This document shows, piece by piece, positions 44,505 to 51,907 of a stretch of DNA of 64,000 bases (position 1 is the stretch's first letter; every line of letters starts with the position of its first letter). The notes beneath the pieces are model-generated. The model did no database searches, was not told where the DNA came from, and was given only the letters and a program-made list of their open reading frames with translations. A program made the position numbers and the translations under genes. The DNA is from Xenophilus arseniciresistens (GTDB lineage Bacteria > Pseudomonadota > Gammaproteobacteria > Burkholderiales > Burkholderiaceae_C): NCBI RefSeq assembly GCF_028023875.1, contig NZ_JAQIPB010000004.1, forward strand, positions 62,001-126,000. Direction: 5' to 3'.

Positions 44505-44632
44505 AGCGAAGCGCGCAACGCCGCCAGGCGCGAAGGCCGATCGGGCGCAGCCTGTTCGGCGGTCTTGAAGGGGTGCCAAGCACAGCGCGGCGGGGATAGG
44601 CCGCATGGCCGACCCCCTGGAGGCAAGCGCAG
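44505..44632. repeat. 128-bp direct repeat, copy B
   Basis: Second copy of the repeat at 43774-43901, starting four bases after the NTF2-like stop codon. The copies are 731 bp apart start to start. Recombination between them would remove exactly the NTF2-like gene. Confidence 0.85.
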
Positions 44633-44692
44633 CAAAGAAAAAGCGCCGTGCCCGCGACAAGCGGGCACGGCGCGCGAGGCCTCCGTGAGCGA

Positions 44693-45082
44693 TCAGTCCG
44701 CCGTCGGCGACACCATCGCCTGCAGTTGCTCGATGACGCCCGGCTCGACGAAGACGCAGGCCTGGCTGGCCTCGATCGGCACGTTGAACAGCTGGGTGAA
44801 CACGTGGCGCTTGACGTGCGCCAGCCGACCCGTGCGATAGGCCTGCTCGGGCCTCAGGCGACCACCCGGCGAGCCGCTGCGCTGCGGGTCGCACTCGACC
44901 AGCGCGACGAAGCCCTCATCGGCCAGCTTCTGGTGTTCTGCGCACAGGCCCCAGCCGGTCACCGTGTGGCGCTCCATGCTCGCGCGCAGGCGCCTGTCCA
45001 GCAGCAGGTTGCCAGTGTCGAAAGCCACGCCGCAGACCAGGCAGACGTGTTGCTCCATCGAAACATGCGATTTGTCGTTCAT
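44693..45082 (-). CDS. Zinc-ribbon-like ICE protein of unknown function
   Basis: 129 residues from the ATG at 45082. CLVCG (14-18) and CAEH (47-50) give a CxxC...CxxH set that could bind one zinc. The rest includes LADEGFVALVECDPQRSGSP and a C-terminal stretch FTQLFNVPIEASQACVFVEP. Homologous genes are common in Tn4371/clc-type ICEs but have no assigned role. The upstream leader is the second copy of that before DUF2958. Confidence 0.82.
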   Translation of the reverse strand: MNDKSHVSMEQHVCLVCGVAFDTGNLLLDRRLRASMERHTVTGWGLCAEHQKLADEGFVALVECDPQRSGSPGGRLRPEQAYRTGRLAHVKRHVFTQLFNVPIEASQACVFVEPGVIEQLQAMVSPTAD

Positions 45083-45224
45083 GACGATCTCCGGTTGCTC
45101 GGGCGGAATTGCCCGGAACCGTCGCCAGCACGGCGCAGCGCAAGCAGTCAGGGGTCGCAGACGGCCGAAGGCCGCAAGCGCCATCGGCGCGCAGCCCTTG
45201 ACGGCGAGCACGCCGTGGTACGGT
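45083..45224 (-). promoter_or_regulatory. Structured leader, copy 2, upstream of zinc-ribbon gene
   Basis: On the minus strand it starts ACCGTACCACG, then has CTCGCCGTCAAGGGCTGCGCG, a TTGCGGCCTTCGGCCGTC stem-loop, GCTTGCGCTGCGCCGTGCT and GGGCAATTCCGCCC before the ATG. Order and spacing match the copy at 38309-38460. Conserved hairpins point to an RNA element or protein-binding region shared by two ICE genes. Confidence 0.55.
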
Positions 45225-45530
45225 GAAGGGGACAGCAAGACCGTCCACAGCCCCTCCAACGAAGGCGCGGACGGACAGCGCAGCGCGCAGACCCCGTGCT
45301 CCGCAGGGGGCCGGAGGCGTCGGGGATCAGCCCTATGGTCGCGATTGGCACGAAGCGCAGGACGCAGCCCGTGAGCCCGACGGCGGAACGCAGGCATATC
45401 TCATGGCGTGACAGTGATACGACATCGGCCGGGCACGCCCTATTACGCCCGACGACGCTGCAGCGGGTTTGCCACTCTTGCGAGAAGGAGCAGTCTTGCA
45501 GCATCAGGAACGCTCACGAAGGTGCAACCC
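45225..45530. other. Stretch without a gene upstream of AlpA
   Basis: No credible gene. It lies between the divergent leader of the zinc-ribbon gene and the plus-strand AlpA gene and probably contains the AlpA promoter. GAGAAGGAG at 45482-45490 is a good ribosome-binding sequence but is too far from the ATG at 45531 to serve it. Confidence 0.4.
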
Positions 45531-45851
45531 ATGCCGCATGTCCAGGACACCACGACAGCCTTGCCCGAGCCCGAACCGGCCTTCTACCGCCTGGCCGACG
45601 TCGTCCGCATCACGGCCCTGAGCCGGTCCAGCATCTACCGGCGCATCGCTGCCGGCGAGTTCCCTCCGCAGGTGTCGCTCGGCGGACGAGCGACTGGCTG
45701 GCGCCGGGAAGCCCTGAAGGCATGGATCAGTGACCCGTCGGGGTTTCGCCCACTGACCACCTGCGAAGTGCAGCGCACCTCGTCAGGCGCCCATGTCCGC
45801 CATGTCTCCTTAGCTTCAGGCCAGCCCGCAGCCCATGCGAGGACGAAGTAA
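45531..45851 (+). CDS. AlpA-family DNA-binding protein
   Basis: 106 residues from the ATG at 45531. The HTH is FYRLADVVRITALSRSSIYR, and RRIAAGEFPPQVSLGGRATG plus GWRREALKAWISDP complete the AlpA domain. AlpA proteins act as excisionase-like factors or activators of integrase expression. A decayed copy of this gene lies at 49172-49456, on the far side of hipBA and the DUF6035-like gene. Confidence 0.9.
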   Translation: MPHVQDTTTALPEPEPAFYRLADVVRITALSRSSIYRRIAAGEFPPQVSLGGRATGWRREALKAWISDPSGFRPLTTCEVQRTSSGAHVRHVSLASGQPAAHARTK

Positions 45852-45903
45852 CACCCGCACCACGTGACTTGGCTCACCCTTCACAGAATACAAATCAAAA
45901 ACT

Positions 45904-45928
45904 GTAAAACATATTTACTGCTTATAAT
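45904..45928 (+). promoter_or_regulatory. hipBA promoter and operator-like dyad
   Basis: A perfect -10 hexamer TATAAT lies at 45923-45928, in an unusually AT-rich patch. Just upstream GTAAA-ACATA-TTTAC (45904-45918) forms a dyad where the -35 region would be. HipB-type antitoxins repress their own operon by binding such palindromes. The -35 match itself is weak. Confidence 0.6.
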
Positions 45929-45959
45929 GCGTAAATTTCAAATACAGTCTGGGGTTTGT

Positions 45960-46232
45960 ATGCCTGGATTCACGGTGCGCACGGCAGATCAGCTGCCCGC
46001 CCTGCTGCAAGCTTTCCGCAAAGAGACCGGGCTCACACAGAGCGACGTGGCCTTGCGCTTGGGCGTGACCCAGCAGACCTATTCGGCGCTGGAGCGCAAC
46101 GCCGAGAACATCGGCGCGGCGCGGTTGCTGAAGCTATTGGGCATTCTCGGCGTCGAGATGGTGCTCGACAAGCCGGTCCCCGACGCCGCGCCCGCATCAG
46201 GCAAGCCCTCCACCGACAAGCCAAGCTGGTGA
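45960..46232 (+). CDS. hipB: HipB-like antitoxin, XRE family
   Basis: 90 residues from the ATG at 45960, downstream of a TATAAT promoter. The HTH is FRKETGLTQSDVALRLGVTQ, then TYSALERNAENIGAARLLKL. Position, size and fold match HipB antitoxins, which bind the kinase HipA and repress the operon. The tail is Pro/Ser-rich. Its stop is three bases before hipA. Confidence 0.9.
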   Translation: MPGFTVRTADQLPALLQAFRKETGLTQSDVALRLGVTQQTYSALERNAENIGAARLLKLLGILGVEMVLDKPVPDAAPASGKPSTDKPSW

Positions 46233-46235
46233 GCC

Positions 46236-47591
46236 ATGGGACGCCGCTCGCACAAGCGCTCCCTGGGTCTCTGGATGAACGGCGCCGTCGTCGGCACCTG
46301 GAGCCTGGCCCCGAACGCACCGGACACGCTGCAATACGACCCCGCGTGGACTCAATCGGAACAAGGGCGCGCGCTGTCTTTGTCCCTGCCCTTCACCCCG
46401 GGCAACGCGCCTCACCGCGGCGACAAGGTCCGCGCCTACTTCGAGAACCTGCTGCCCGACAGCAAGGACATCCGTGAACGGATCGCCCGCCGCTACCGCA
46501 CGGGCTCCACCGACGCCTTCGACCTGTTGGCCGAGATCGGCCGCGACTGCGTGGGCGCGCTGGAAATCCTGCCCCATGGCCAAGCATCGACAGGACTCGC
46601 CCCCCTGCAAGCCGAGCCCCTGAGCGAAGCGCAGGTCGCCGAAGTCTTGCGTGGCACCACGACCCCGAACACCCTGGGCATGACGGCCACCAACGACGAT
46701 TTCCGGATCTCCATTGCGGGCGCGCAGGAAAAGACCGCGCTGCTCCATCACGACGGGCAGTGGTGCCTGCCCCGGGGGAGCACGCCCACCACGCACATCC
46801 TCAAGTTGCCCCTGGGGCTGATCGGCGGAATGAAGATCGACATGCGCAACTCCGTCGAGAACGAGTGGCTGTGCGCGCTGATCCTGCGGGAGTTCGGCCT
46901 GCCCGTGGCGGCCTGCATGCCCATGCAGTTCGAGGACATGAAGGCGCTGGTGGTCGAGCGCTTCGACCGGGCCTGGTGGGATAGTCCTGCAAGCGACCGC
47001 CGTCTCGTTCGCCTTCCGCAGGAAGACCTGTGCCAAGCCACCGGCACTCCTTCGGAAGCGAAGTACGAAGCCGATGGCGGTCCGGGCATGGATCGCATCC
47101 TGGACGTGCTGGAGGGTTCGATGGCGCGGGAGCAGGATCGCCGTACCTTCTTCCAAGCTCAAGTGCTGTTTTGGATGCTGTGCGCCACGGACGGCCACGC
47201 CAAGAACTTCAGCCTGTTCTTGCGGCCGGGCGGGCGGTACCAGCTCACGCCGCTTTACGACGTGCTGTCGGCCTATCCGGTGCATGGCGAGGGACCGGGG
47301 AAGATTTCACCGTTCAAGGCCAAGATGGCCATGGCCGTGCGTTCCAAAAACGCACACTGGAAGATGCGGGACATCTTGCGCCGGCACTGGCTCGCCTTGG
47401 GCACTCGCCACGGCATCATGACCGAGGACGGTCGAGAGGTTCAGTTCATCCTGGATGACCTGATTGCACGAACGCCCGGGGTGGTGGCTGCGGTGCGGGC
47501 AAAGTTGCCGGCAGACTTCCCCGAGCAGGTAGCCGACGGCATCCTGGATGGCTTGCGGGATGCCGCGAACAAGCTCGCAGGCCAGGACTGA
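46236..47591 (+). CDS. hipA: HipA-family serine/threonine kinase toxin
   Basis: 451 residues, full length. Lys190 in HILKLP should bind ATP, Asp319 in ATDGHAKNFSLF is the catalytic aspartate (HxxDxHxKN-like box), and Asp342 in LYDVLSAYP the metal ligand. HipA of E. coli phosphorylates glutamyl-tRNA synthetase and halts growth. With hipB it forms a toxin-antitoxin pair that may stabilise the ICE or limit phage. No inactivating change is visible. Confidence 0.93.
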   Translation: MGRRSHKRSLGLWMNGAVVGTWSLAPNAPDTLQYDPAWTQSEQGRALSLSLPFTPGNAPHRGDKVRAYFENLLPDSKDIRERIARRYRTGSTDAFDLLAEIGRDCVGALEILPHGQASTGLAPLQAEPLSEAQVAEVLRGTTTPNTLGMTATNDDFRISIAGAQEKTALLHHDGQWCLPRGSTPTTHILKLPLGLIGGMKIDMRNSVENEWLCALILREFGLPVAACMPMQFEDMKALVVERFDRAWWDSPASDRRLVRLPQEDLCQATGTPSEAKYEADGGPGMDRILDVLEGSMAREQDRRTFFQAQVLFWMLCATDGHAKNFSLFLRPGGRYQLTPLYDVLSAYPVHGEGPGKISPFKAKMAMAVRSKNAHWKMRDILRRHWLALGTRHGIMTEDGREVQFILDDLIARTPGVVAAVRAKLPADFPEQVADGILDGLRDAANKLAGQD

Positions 47592-47708
47592 ACCCCAGCG
47601 AAGTGCGGCTCAGTCAACGATGCTTCCCAGCAGCGAACCACCCCAAATTGGCACGCTGGCTTGCATCTGCGTGCGCAGGCTTTGATGACCTGGCAGTAAA
47701 TTGCGCAC

Positions 47709-49109
47709 ATGACTTCTTGGGAATTTTGTGCAATGCATAGCTTCAGTGTCGAGGCCCCTGCCATCCCAATAGTCTTTGACTCGGAAGCATGCGTCGAAGT
47801 GCACACCGGCGCCTTGCTCACCTCGGATGAGGCTACGGTCATGCAGCTTCGCTTCGACGTAAAGCGCTTAATTAAGGAAGACCGAGCGAAGTACCTGTGT
47901 CCGGAGTGTTTTGTCCCGGTTTCCTTGGTGTCACGTAAAGAATCACGGCGCTTTTTCTTCCGGCACTTGGTGGAAGACGGCCGCTGTAGCGCCGTCACTC
48001 GTGGGGAACTCTCTCAATCCGATATCAACGCACGCAAGTACAACGGCGCAAAGGAAAGCTTTCTCCATCGCGAGATGAAGCAGTGGCTTGCAGACTCCCT
48101 TCGGGCGAGTGGACTGTTCACGGACATCGCGCAGGAGGCCCGATGGACAGGGCCTATCACAGGGGCATGGCGCAAGCCCGATGTCAGCGCAATGTATGGA
48201 GAACTAAAGATCGCCTTCGAGGTCCAGCTCTCCACCACGTTCCTGGATGTCATCGCCGAGCGATGGTCCTTCTATCAGAAAGAGGGAGGCCTCGTCATTT
48301 GGGTATTTGCACGCTTTGACGATGAGCGCCGCCGGCTAACGCAGGACGACCTGTTCTTCCTCAACAACCAGAACGCGTTCGTCGTTTCCAAGGGCACAAG
48401 AGACGCGTCAGTTGCTGCCAATGACTTTCTCATGGACTGCACGTGGGCCGAGCCTGCGCTGCCACATATCGCGCCAACCTTAGGCCACGCGCGTATTTCT
48501 TTCTCTCAGTTAACGCTCGACACCGAGCGTCAGCAGGCCTACTACTTTGACCATCAAGGACTGAAGACCCAACTCCAAGCGGACTTGGCGGAAGAGCGTC
48601 GGAACTGGCCAGCCTATTTTGAGGAATGGTGGCTGGAATTGGCCAGCCGAAAGTCTTCACAGGAGGAACAAGAAGACGACGTTTGGCGGTTCCCTGAAAG
48701 CTCGCCCATTCATTGGAACGATTGGGGGATGCTGCAAGAAACTTGTCTAGCCGCATATGGGAGAGAGCAATCGCGGCACTTGCCGGTGGCCATGCTGAAT
48801 GTCTTCTACTCGGCCAAGCACGGCAAGCCCATCGGCATCCGACGGCGGCACTTCATCGAGGTCGCGCACTACGTGGTCGAGTCGTACCCAAGATATCTTC
48901 GCTGGTTCCGCCGAGCACTCGAGGTCTTCGAACGCGGCCCGCTCCTCGCAGAGCAGGACCAAAGCGGGAAATGGGCAATCAAAGTCAAGCGCTACAAGCA
49001 GGCGATGAAGAACAGGGACACTCGTTACGACGTTGACGAGACGCATAGGCAGCTTTTCGAGTGGCTGTTCCCAGAACTCGCCCCGTTGCCCCGACAGACC
49101 GGCGAGTGA
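47709..49109 (+). CDS. DUF6035/CoiA-like putative nuclease
   Basis: 466 residues. A Cys pair CPEC and a conserved HF-like FFFRHLVEDGRC segment (about 65-95) look like a zinc-binding head. GAWRKPDVSAMYGELKIAFEVQLS (read in two parts; about 150-173) has the PD...ExQ spacing of restriction-like nucleases seen in CoiA and DUF6035 proteins. Start could be 47709 or the ATG at 47733, which has GGGA upstream. It lies between hipBA and AbiE, so a defence role is plausible but unproven. Base composition is less GC-rich than its neighbours. Confidence 0.7.
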   Translation: MTSWEFCAMHSFSVEAPAIPIVFDSEACVEVHTGALLTSDEATVMQLRFDVKRLIKEDRAKYLCPECFVPVSLVSRKESRRFFFRHLVEDGRCSAVTRGELSQSDINARKYNGAKESFLHREMKQWLADSLRASGLFTDIAQEARWTGPITGAWRKPDVSAMYGELKIAFEVQLSTTFLDVIAERWSFYQKEGGLVIWVFARFDDERRRLTQDDLFFLNNQNAFVVSKGTRDASVAANDFLMDCTWAEPALPHIAPTLGHARISFSQLTLDTERQQAYYFDHQGLKTQLQADLAEERRNWPAYFEEWWLELASRKSSQEEQEDDVWRFPESSPIHWNDWGMLQETCLAAYGREQSRHLPVAMLNVFYSAKHGKPIGIRRRHFIEVAHYVVESYPRYLRWFRRALEVFERGPLLAEQDQSGKWAIKVKRYKQAMKNRDTRYDVDETHRQLFEWLFPELAPLPRQTGE

Positions 49110-49171
49110 CGAGTTTGAGCACGCATTGCTGTAAGAACCAGTCTGAAGGCTATGGGGAGTGCTGGTCAGCC

Positions 49172-49456
49172 ATGTCATAGGCCAAGGACGCTACGACCGC
49201 TTCGCAAAATCCCGAGCCGGCCGGCCTTCTATTGCCTCAACGACGTGATCCGCTCACGGCCCTGAGTCACTCCAGCATCTACCGGCGCGTCACCGGCGAG
49301 TTCCACTCAGACGTCGCTCGGCGGACTAGCGAAGGGTGGCGCCGGGAAGCCCTGCAAGCGTGGATTGGCGATCCCTCGGGCTTCCGTCCGCTGACGAACT
49401 GCGAAGTTCAGCAGAGCGCATCGGGCGCCCGGGTGAGACGCGTCGCAGCCCCCTGA
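49172..49456 (+). pseudogene. Decayed second copy of AlpA
   Basis: DNA and protein match the AlpA gene at 45531-45851 (SSIYRR, GWRREALQAWIGDP, SGFRPLTNCEVQ). A four-base insertion duplicates GGCC in the proline-rich stretch. One base is lost before TCACGGCCC, and further small deletions follow near TTCCACTCAGACG. The HTH is thus out of frame or damaged. There is no usable start codon in place. Confidence 0.88.
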
Positions 49457-49480
49457 CCTCACGCCATTCAGAGCAGTCGG

Positions 49481-50347
49481 TCAGGCAGCGCCCTGGGCTG
49501 CCGCCCGCAGCATCGCTGGCGCCAACCCGGCACGCAGCCCCGTAATGACGTCTGCCAATGGCCTCGGGTCCATATCGTTCTTCCGAAGGAACGTCTGCCA
49601 CAGCGCCTGGCGCGACGGATCGTTCGCGAACTGGTCGCTCAATCCCACGGGAGGCGAGCGCGGCACCATTGTTGCCCGCCGCGCGAAGGTCGCGGCAATG
49701 GCCTTTGCCAGCATGTCCGCGTCCAGGGTCTCACGGCTCAGCAGCACCGACAGATCCAGATAGTCCTTGAGTCGGGTGTTGGTCATGCCCAAGATGGCAA
49801 TCGCATGCAGCTTCTCTGCAACGACGGTGTACACCGGATAGGTGCGCAGGTGCGGTGCCGGCAGGTCGGCGATCAACACCGGGTAGACCGCATCCACCGG
49901 GCCGGGCGTGACCGCGTCACCGAAGCCGACATCGATCTGTGTCTTGCACCGAGCCTTGGCAATGTCCGCAGCGATCAGGACGCGTGCCCCGGCATAGCCG
50001 GCATCTTTGCGGATCTCCTCCGCCTTGACCGACGCCGGATCGAAACGGATGCCATCGTCCACCGCCATGCCGGCGATGTCGCGGAAGACCTCCGTCACCG
50101 ACGCCAGGTCGCTCGCGCCGAACCCGAGCAGGTCGGCATCGCGCGTCGCCCGGTGCGGCATGTCGTACCAGAGTGTGAAGAGCAAGGCGCCCTTGAGCAG
50201 AAAGCGATCGGCATGCGCGGACTGCCCGAGCCGGTACAGCATGCGCTCCAGCGCGAAGCGCACCAGCACCTGGTTGAAGTCCACGCCCTGCGCCTTGGCG
50301 ATGTTCAGCAGACGTGCTCGCACTGAGGCCGCAAGATCCTTGTTCAT
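49481..50347 (-). CDS. abiEii: AbiEii-type nucleotidyltransferase toxin
   Basis: 288 residues from the ATG at 50347, overlapping the abiEi stop by four bases. Nucleotidyltransferase features are FLLKGALLFTLWYDMPHRAT followed by RDADLLGFG, VVAEKLHAI and RLKDYLDLSVL. AbiEii is the toxin of a type IV toxin-antitoxin and phage-exclusion system and transfers nucleotides to a cellular target. Length is normal and the motifs are intact. Confidence 0.92.
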   Translation of the reverse strand: MNKDLAASVRARLLNIAKAQGVDFNQVLVRFALERMLYRLGQSAHADRFLLKGALLFTLWYDMPHRATRDADLLGFGASDLASVTEVFRDIAGMAVDDGIRFDPASVKAEEIRKDAGYAGARVLIAADIAKARCKTQIDVGFGDAVTPGPVDAVYPVLIADLPAPHLRTYPVYTVVAEKLHAIAILGMTNTRLKDYLDLSVLLSRETLDADMLAKAIAATFARRATMVPRSPPVGLSDQFANDPSRQALWQTFLRKNDMDPRPLADVITGLRAGLAPAMLRAAAQGAA

Positions 50348-50967
50348 CCGATGGCCTCCAGATACGGGCGCATCACGTTGGCGACGCGACAGATCTCGGC
50401 GTAGTGCCAGAGCTCGTCTGCCGTGGCCTTCTTCTGCGTCCAGGCATCCCTCAGCGCCTCCAGGGCCACATCCAGCCCGATCTTGTGGCGATGCTTGAAA
50501 CAGTCGGCCACGGTCTTGGCCACGCCGTAGACGCGCAGCGGGACCTGGTCGCGCACCACCACCTCGACGCCGGCCGTGTAGGCCTCGCCCGAAAACTGAA
50601 TCATCCTGACGGGGGGATAGTCGAGCCGCGGCACATGGCTGCCGCGCGGCATGGCAATCCATACCTGGCGCGGCAGTTGCGTGGTCAGTTCGTGGAACTG
50701 CAGCGCCGTGAGCAGACAGAACACGGCCCGAGGAACCCGGGCAGCGACGGTTGCCAGGCTCTCGTGTTCGGACCCCGGGGACTCGGGCAGGCGATACAGG
50801 CCACGTCCGACCCGCTCCAGTTGGCCCGCGGCAGTCATGCGCGAGAGGACCACCCGAGGTGCCTCAACGGCATCCAGGTCGCTGGAGCGCAGCACCCCCT
50901 TTCGGGCAAGCAGGTCGAGAACGCGCTGAGCGTGGCTGTCGGGCAGCATGACCCGAGTATGTTCCAT
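50344..50967 (-). CDS. abiEi: AbiEi-type antitoxin/repressor
   Basis: 207 residues. An N-terminal winged HTH (VLDLLARKGVLRSSDLDAVE; RMTAAGQLERVGRGLYRLP) is followed by the AbiEi C-terminal domain (VFCLLTALQFHELTTQLP; VYGVAKTVADCFKHRHKIG). AbiEi counteracts AbiEii and represses the operon by binding inverted repeats. In the upstream region GGAACATTCC (51002-51011) and GTTCCATT (50961-50968) share a GGAAC/GTTCC word and could be such sites. Confidence 0.9.
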   Translation of the reverse strand: MEHTRVMLPDSHAQRVLDLLARKGVLRSSDLDAVEAPRVVLSRMTAAGQLERVGRGLYRLPESPGSEHESLATVAARVPRAVFCLLTALQFHELTTQLPRQVWIAMPRGSHVPRLDYPPVRMIQFSGEAYTAGVEVVVRDQVPLRVYGVAKTVADCFKHRHKIGLDVALEALRDAWTQKKATADELWHYAEICRVANVMRPYLEAIG

Positions 50968-51071
50968 TTTGTCGTCGAATTCAAATATCTAACGAGATTA
51001 CGGAACATTCCAACGACAAGCCGTGGAGACGGGCCTCGTGCAGCGCGATGACCGCTCGCAAGCTCAGGACG

Positions 51072-51419
51072 TCACCGCAGAATCTTGTCCATCGTCTTGC
51101 CTTTGGCAAGTTCGTCGATCAGCTTGTCCAGGTACCGGATTTTCTGCATCAGCGGGTCCGGCACGTCCTCCACGCGAACGCCGCACACGACGCCCTTGAT
51201 GAGCGACACATTCGGATGGATGGCGGGCGCCTCGGCGAAGAAGGTTGCAAAGTCGCTGTGCTGGCCGATGTGCCACTCCAGCCCCGCCTGGTCATAGCCC
51301 GTCAGCCAGCGGATGATCCGGTCCACCTCGTCCTTGCTGCGGTTCTTGCGTTGCGCTTTCTGAACGTACATCGGGTACACCTTGGAGAACGCCATGGTGA
51401 AAATTCGATGCTCGGCCAT
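51072..51419 (-). CDS. DUF2200 family protein
   Basis: 115 residues from the ATG at 51419, preceded by GAGGA; an ATG two codons earlier would leave too little space. Pattern: [20 protein letters not shown] and [20 protein letters not shown]. The family has no known function. It is four bases or so downstream of the antitoxin-like gene and shares its promoter. Confidence 0.87.
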   Translation of the reverse strand: MAEHRIFTMAFSKVYPMYVQKAQRKNRSKDEVDRIIRWLTGYDQAGLEWHIGQHSDFATFFAEAPAIHPNVSLIKGVVCGVRVEDVPDPLMQKIRYLDKLIDELAKGKTMDKILR

Positions 51420-51428
51420 CACCATTCC

Positions 51429-51746
51429 TCAAGCCGCGTGCGCCAGTGTGGTTGGGGTGAGCGGCTGCACCGCGAGCCGCAGACCCATCGCCTTGAGGAT
51501 GGCGGTCAGGCTGCTCAGGGCAGGATTGCCCTTTGGCGACAACGTGCGGTAAAGCTGCGTCGGGTTCAGGTGCGCCTGCCCGGCAATCACCTGCACGCCG
51601 CCCACGGCCTGCGCGAGCTGACGCAGCACAATCATCAGCTCGGCCTGGTCTCCGTCGGCCAGGATGCTGTTGATGACTTCGAGCGCGAGCGCCGGCTCGC
51701 TGCGGTACAGCTCGGCCATCGCGTCGTCATGGGGTCTGCTTCTCAT
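51429..51746 (-). CDS. Antitoxin-like HTH protein (HigA-type addiction module family)
   Basis: 105 residues from the ATG at 51746; an upstream ATG at 51800 would lie at or before the transcription start suggested by the palindromic promoter. The pattern EVINSILADGDQAELMIVLR, then LNPTQLYRTLSPKGNPALSS and LKAMGLRLAV follows the putative addiction-module antidote family. Those antitoxins normally pair with a RelE-like toxin, which is absent here. DUF2200 is the only gene downstream in the unit. Confidence 0.83.
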   Translation of the reverse strand: MRSRPHDDAMAELYRSEPALALEVINSILADGDQAELMIVLRQLAQAVGGVQVIAGQAHLNPTQLYRTLSPKGNPALSSLTAILKAMGLRLAVQPLTPTTLAHAA

Positions 51747-51802
51747 CGTCCGATTTCCGTCGCCCGCCGTCAGGTACTGTTCGATTCGGTAGGAATTCAT
51801 CC

Positions 51803-51816
51803 TCGTTTATAAACGA
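51803..51816. promoter_or_regulatory. Palindromic promoter/operator of the antitoxin-DUF2200 unit
   Basis: TCGTTTATAAACGA is a perfect 14-bp palindrome in an AT-rich patch. Its centre TTTATAAA can serve as a -10 element, so repressor binding would block transcription. It lies 57 bases upstream of the chosen start. Confidence 0.6.
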
Positions 51817-51907
51817 AGAAAATTCAAGTCACCGAAACAAGCGTTGCCGATGTCCACATCGTCTCCACCTTGGCGGCGCCGTACTGAGTTGAAATGTCCC
51901 TGCGAAA

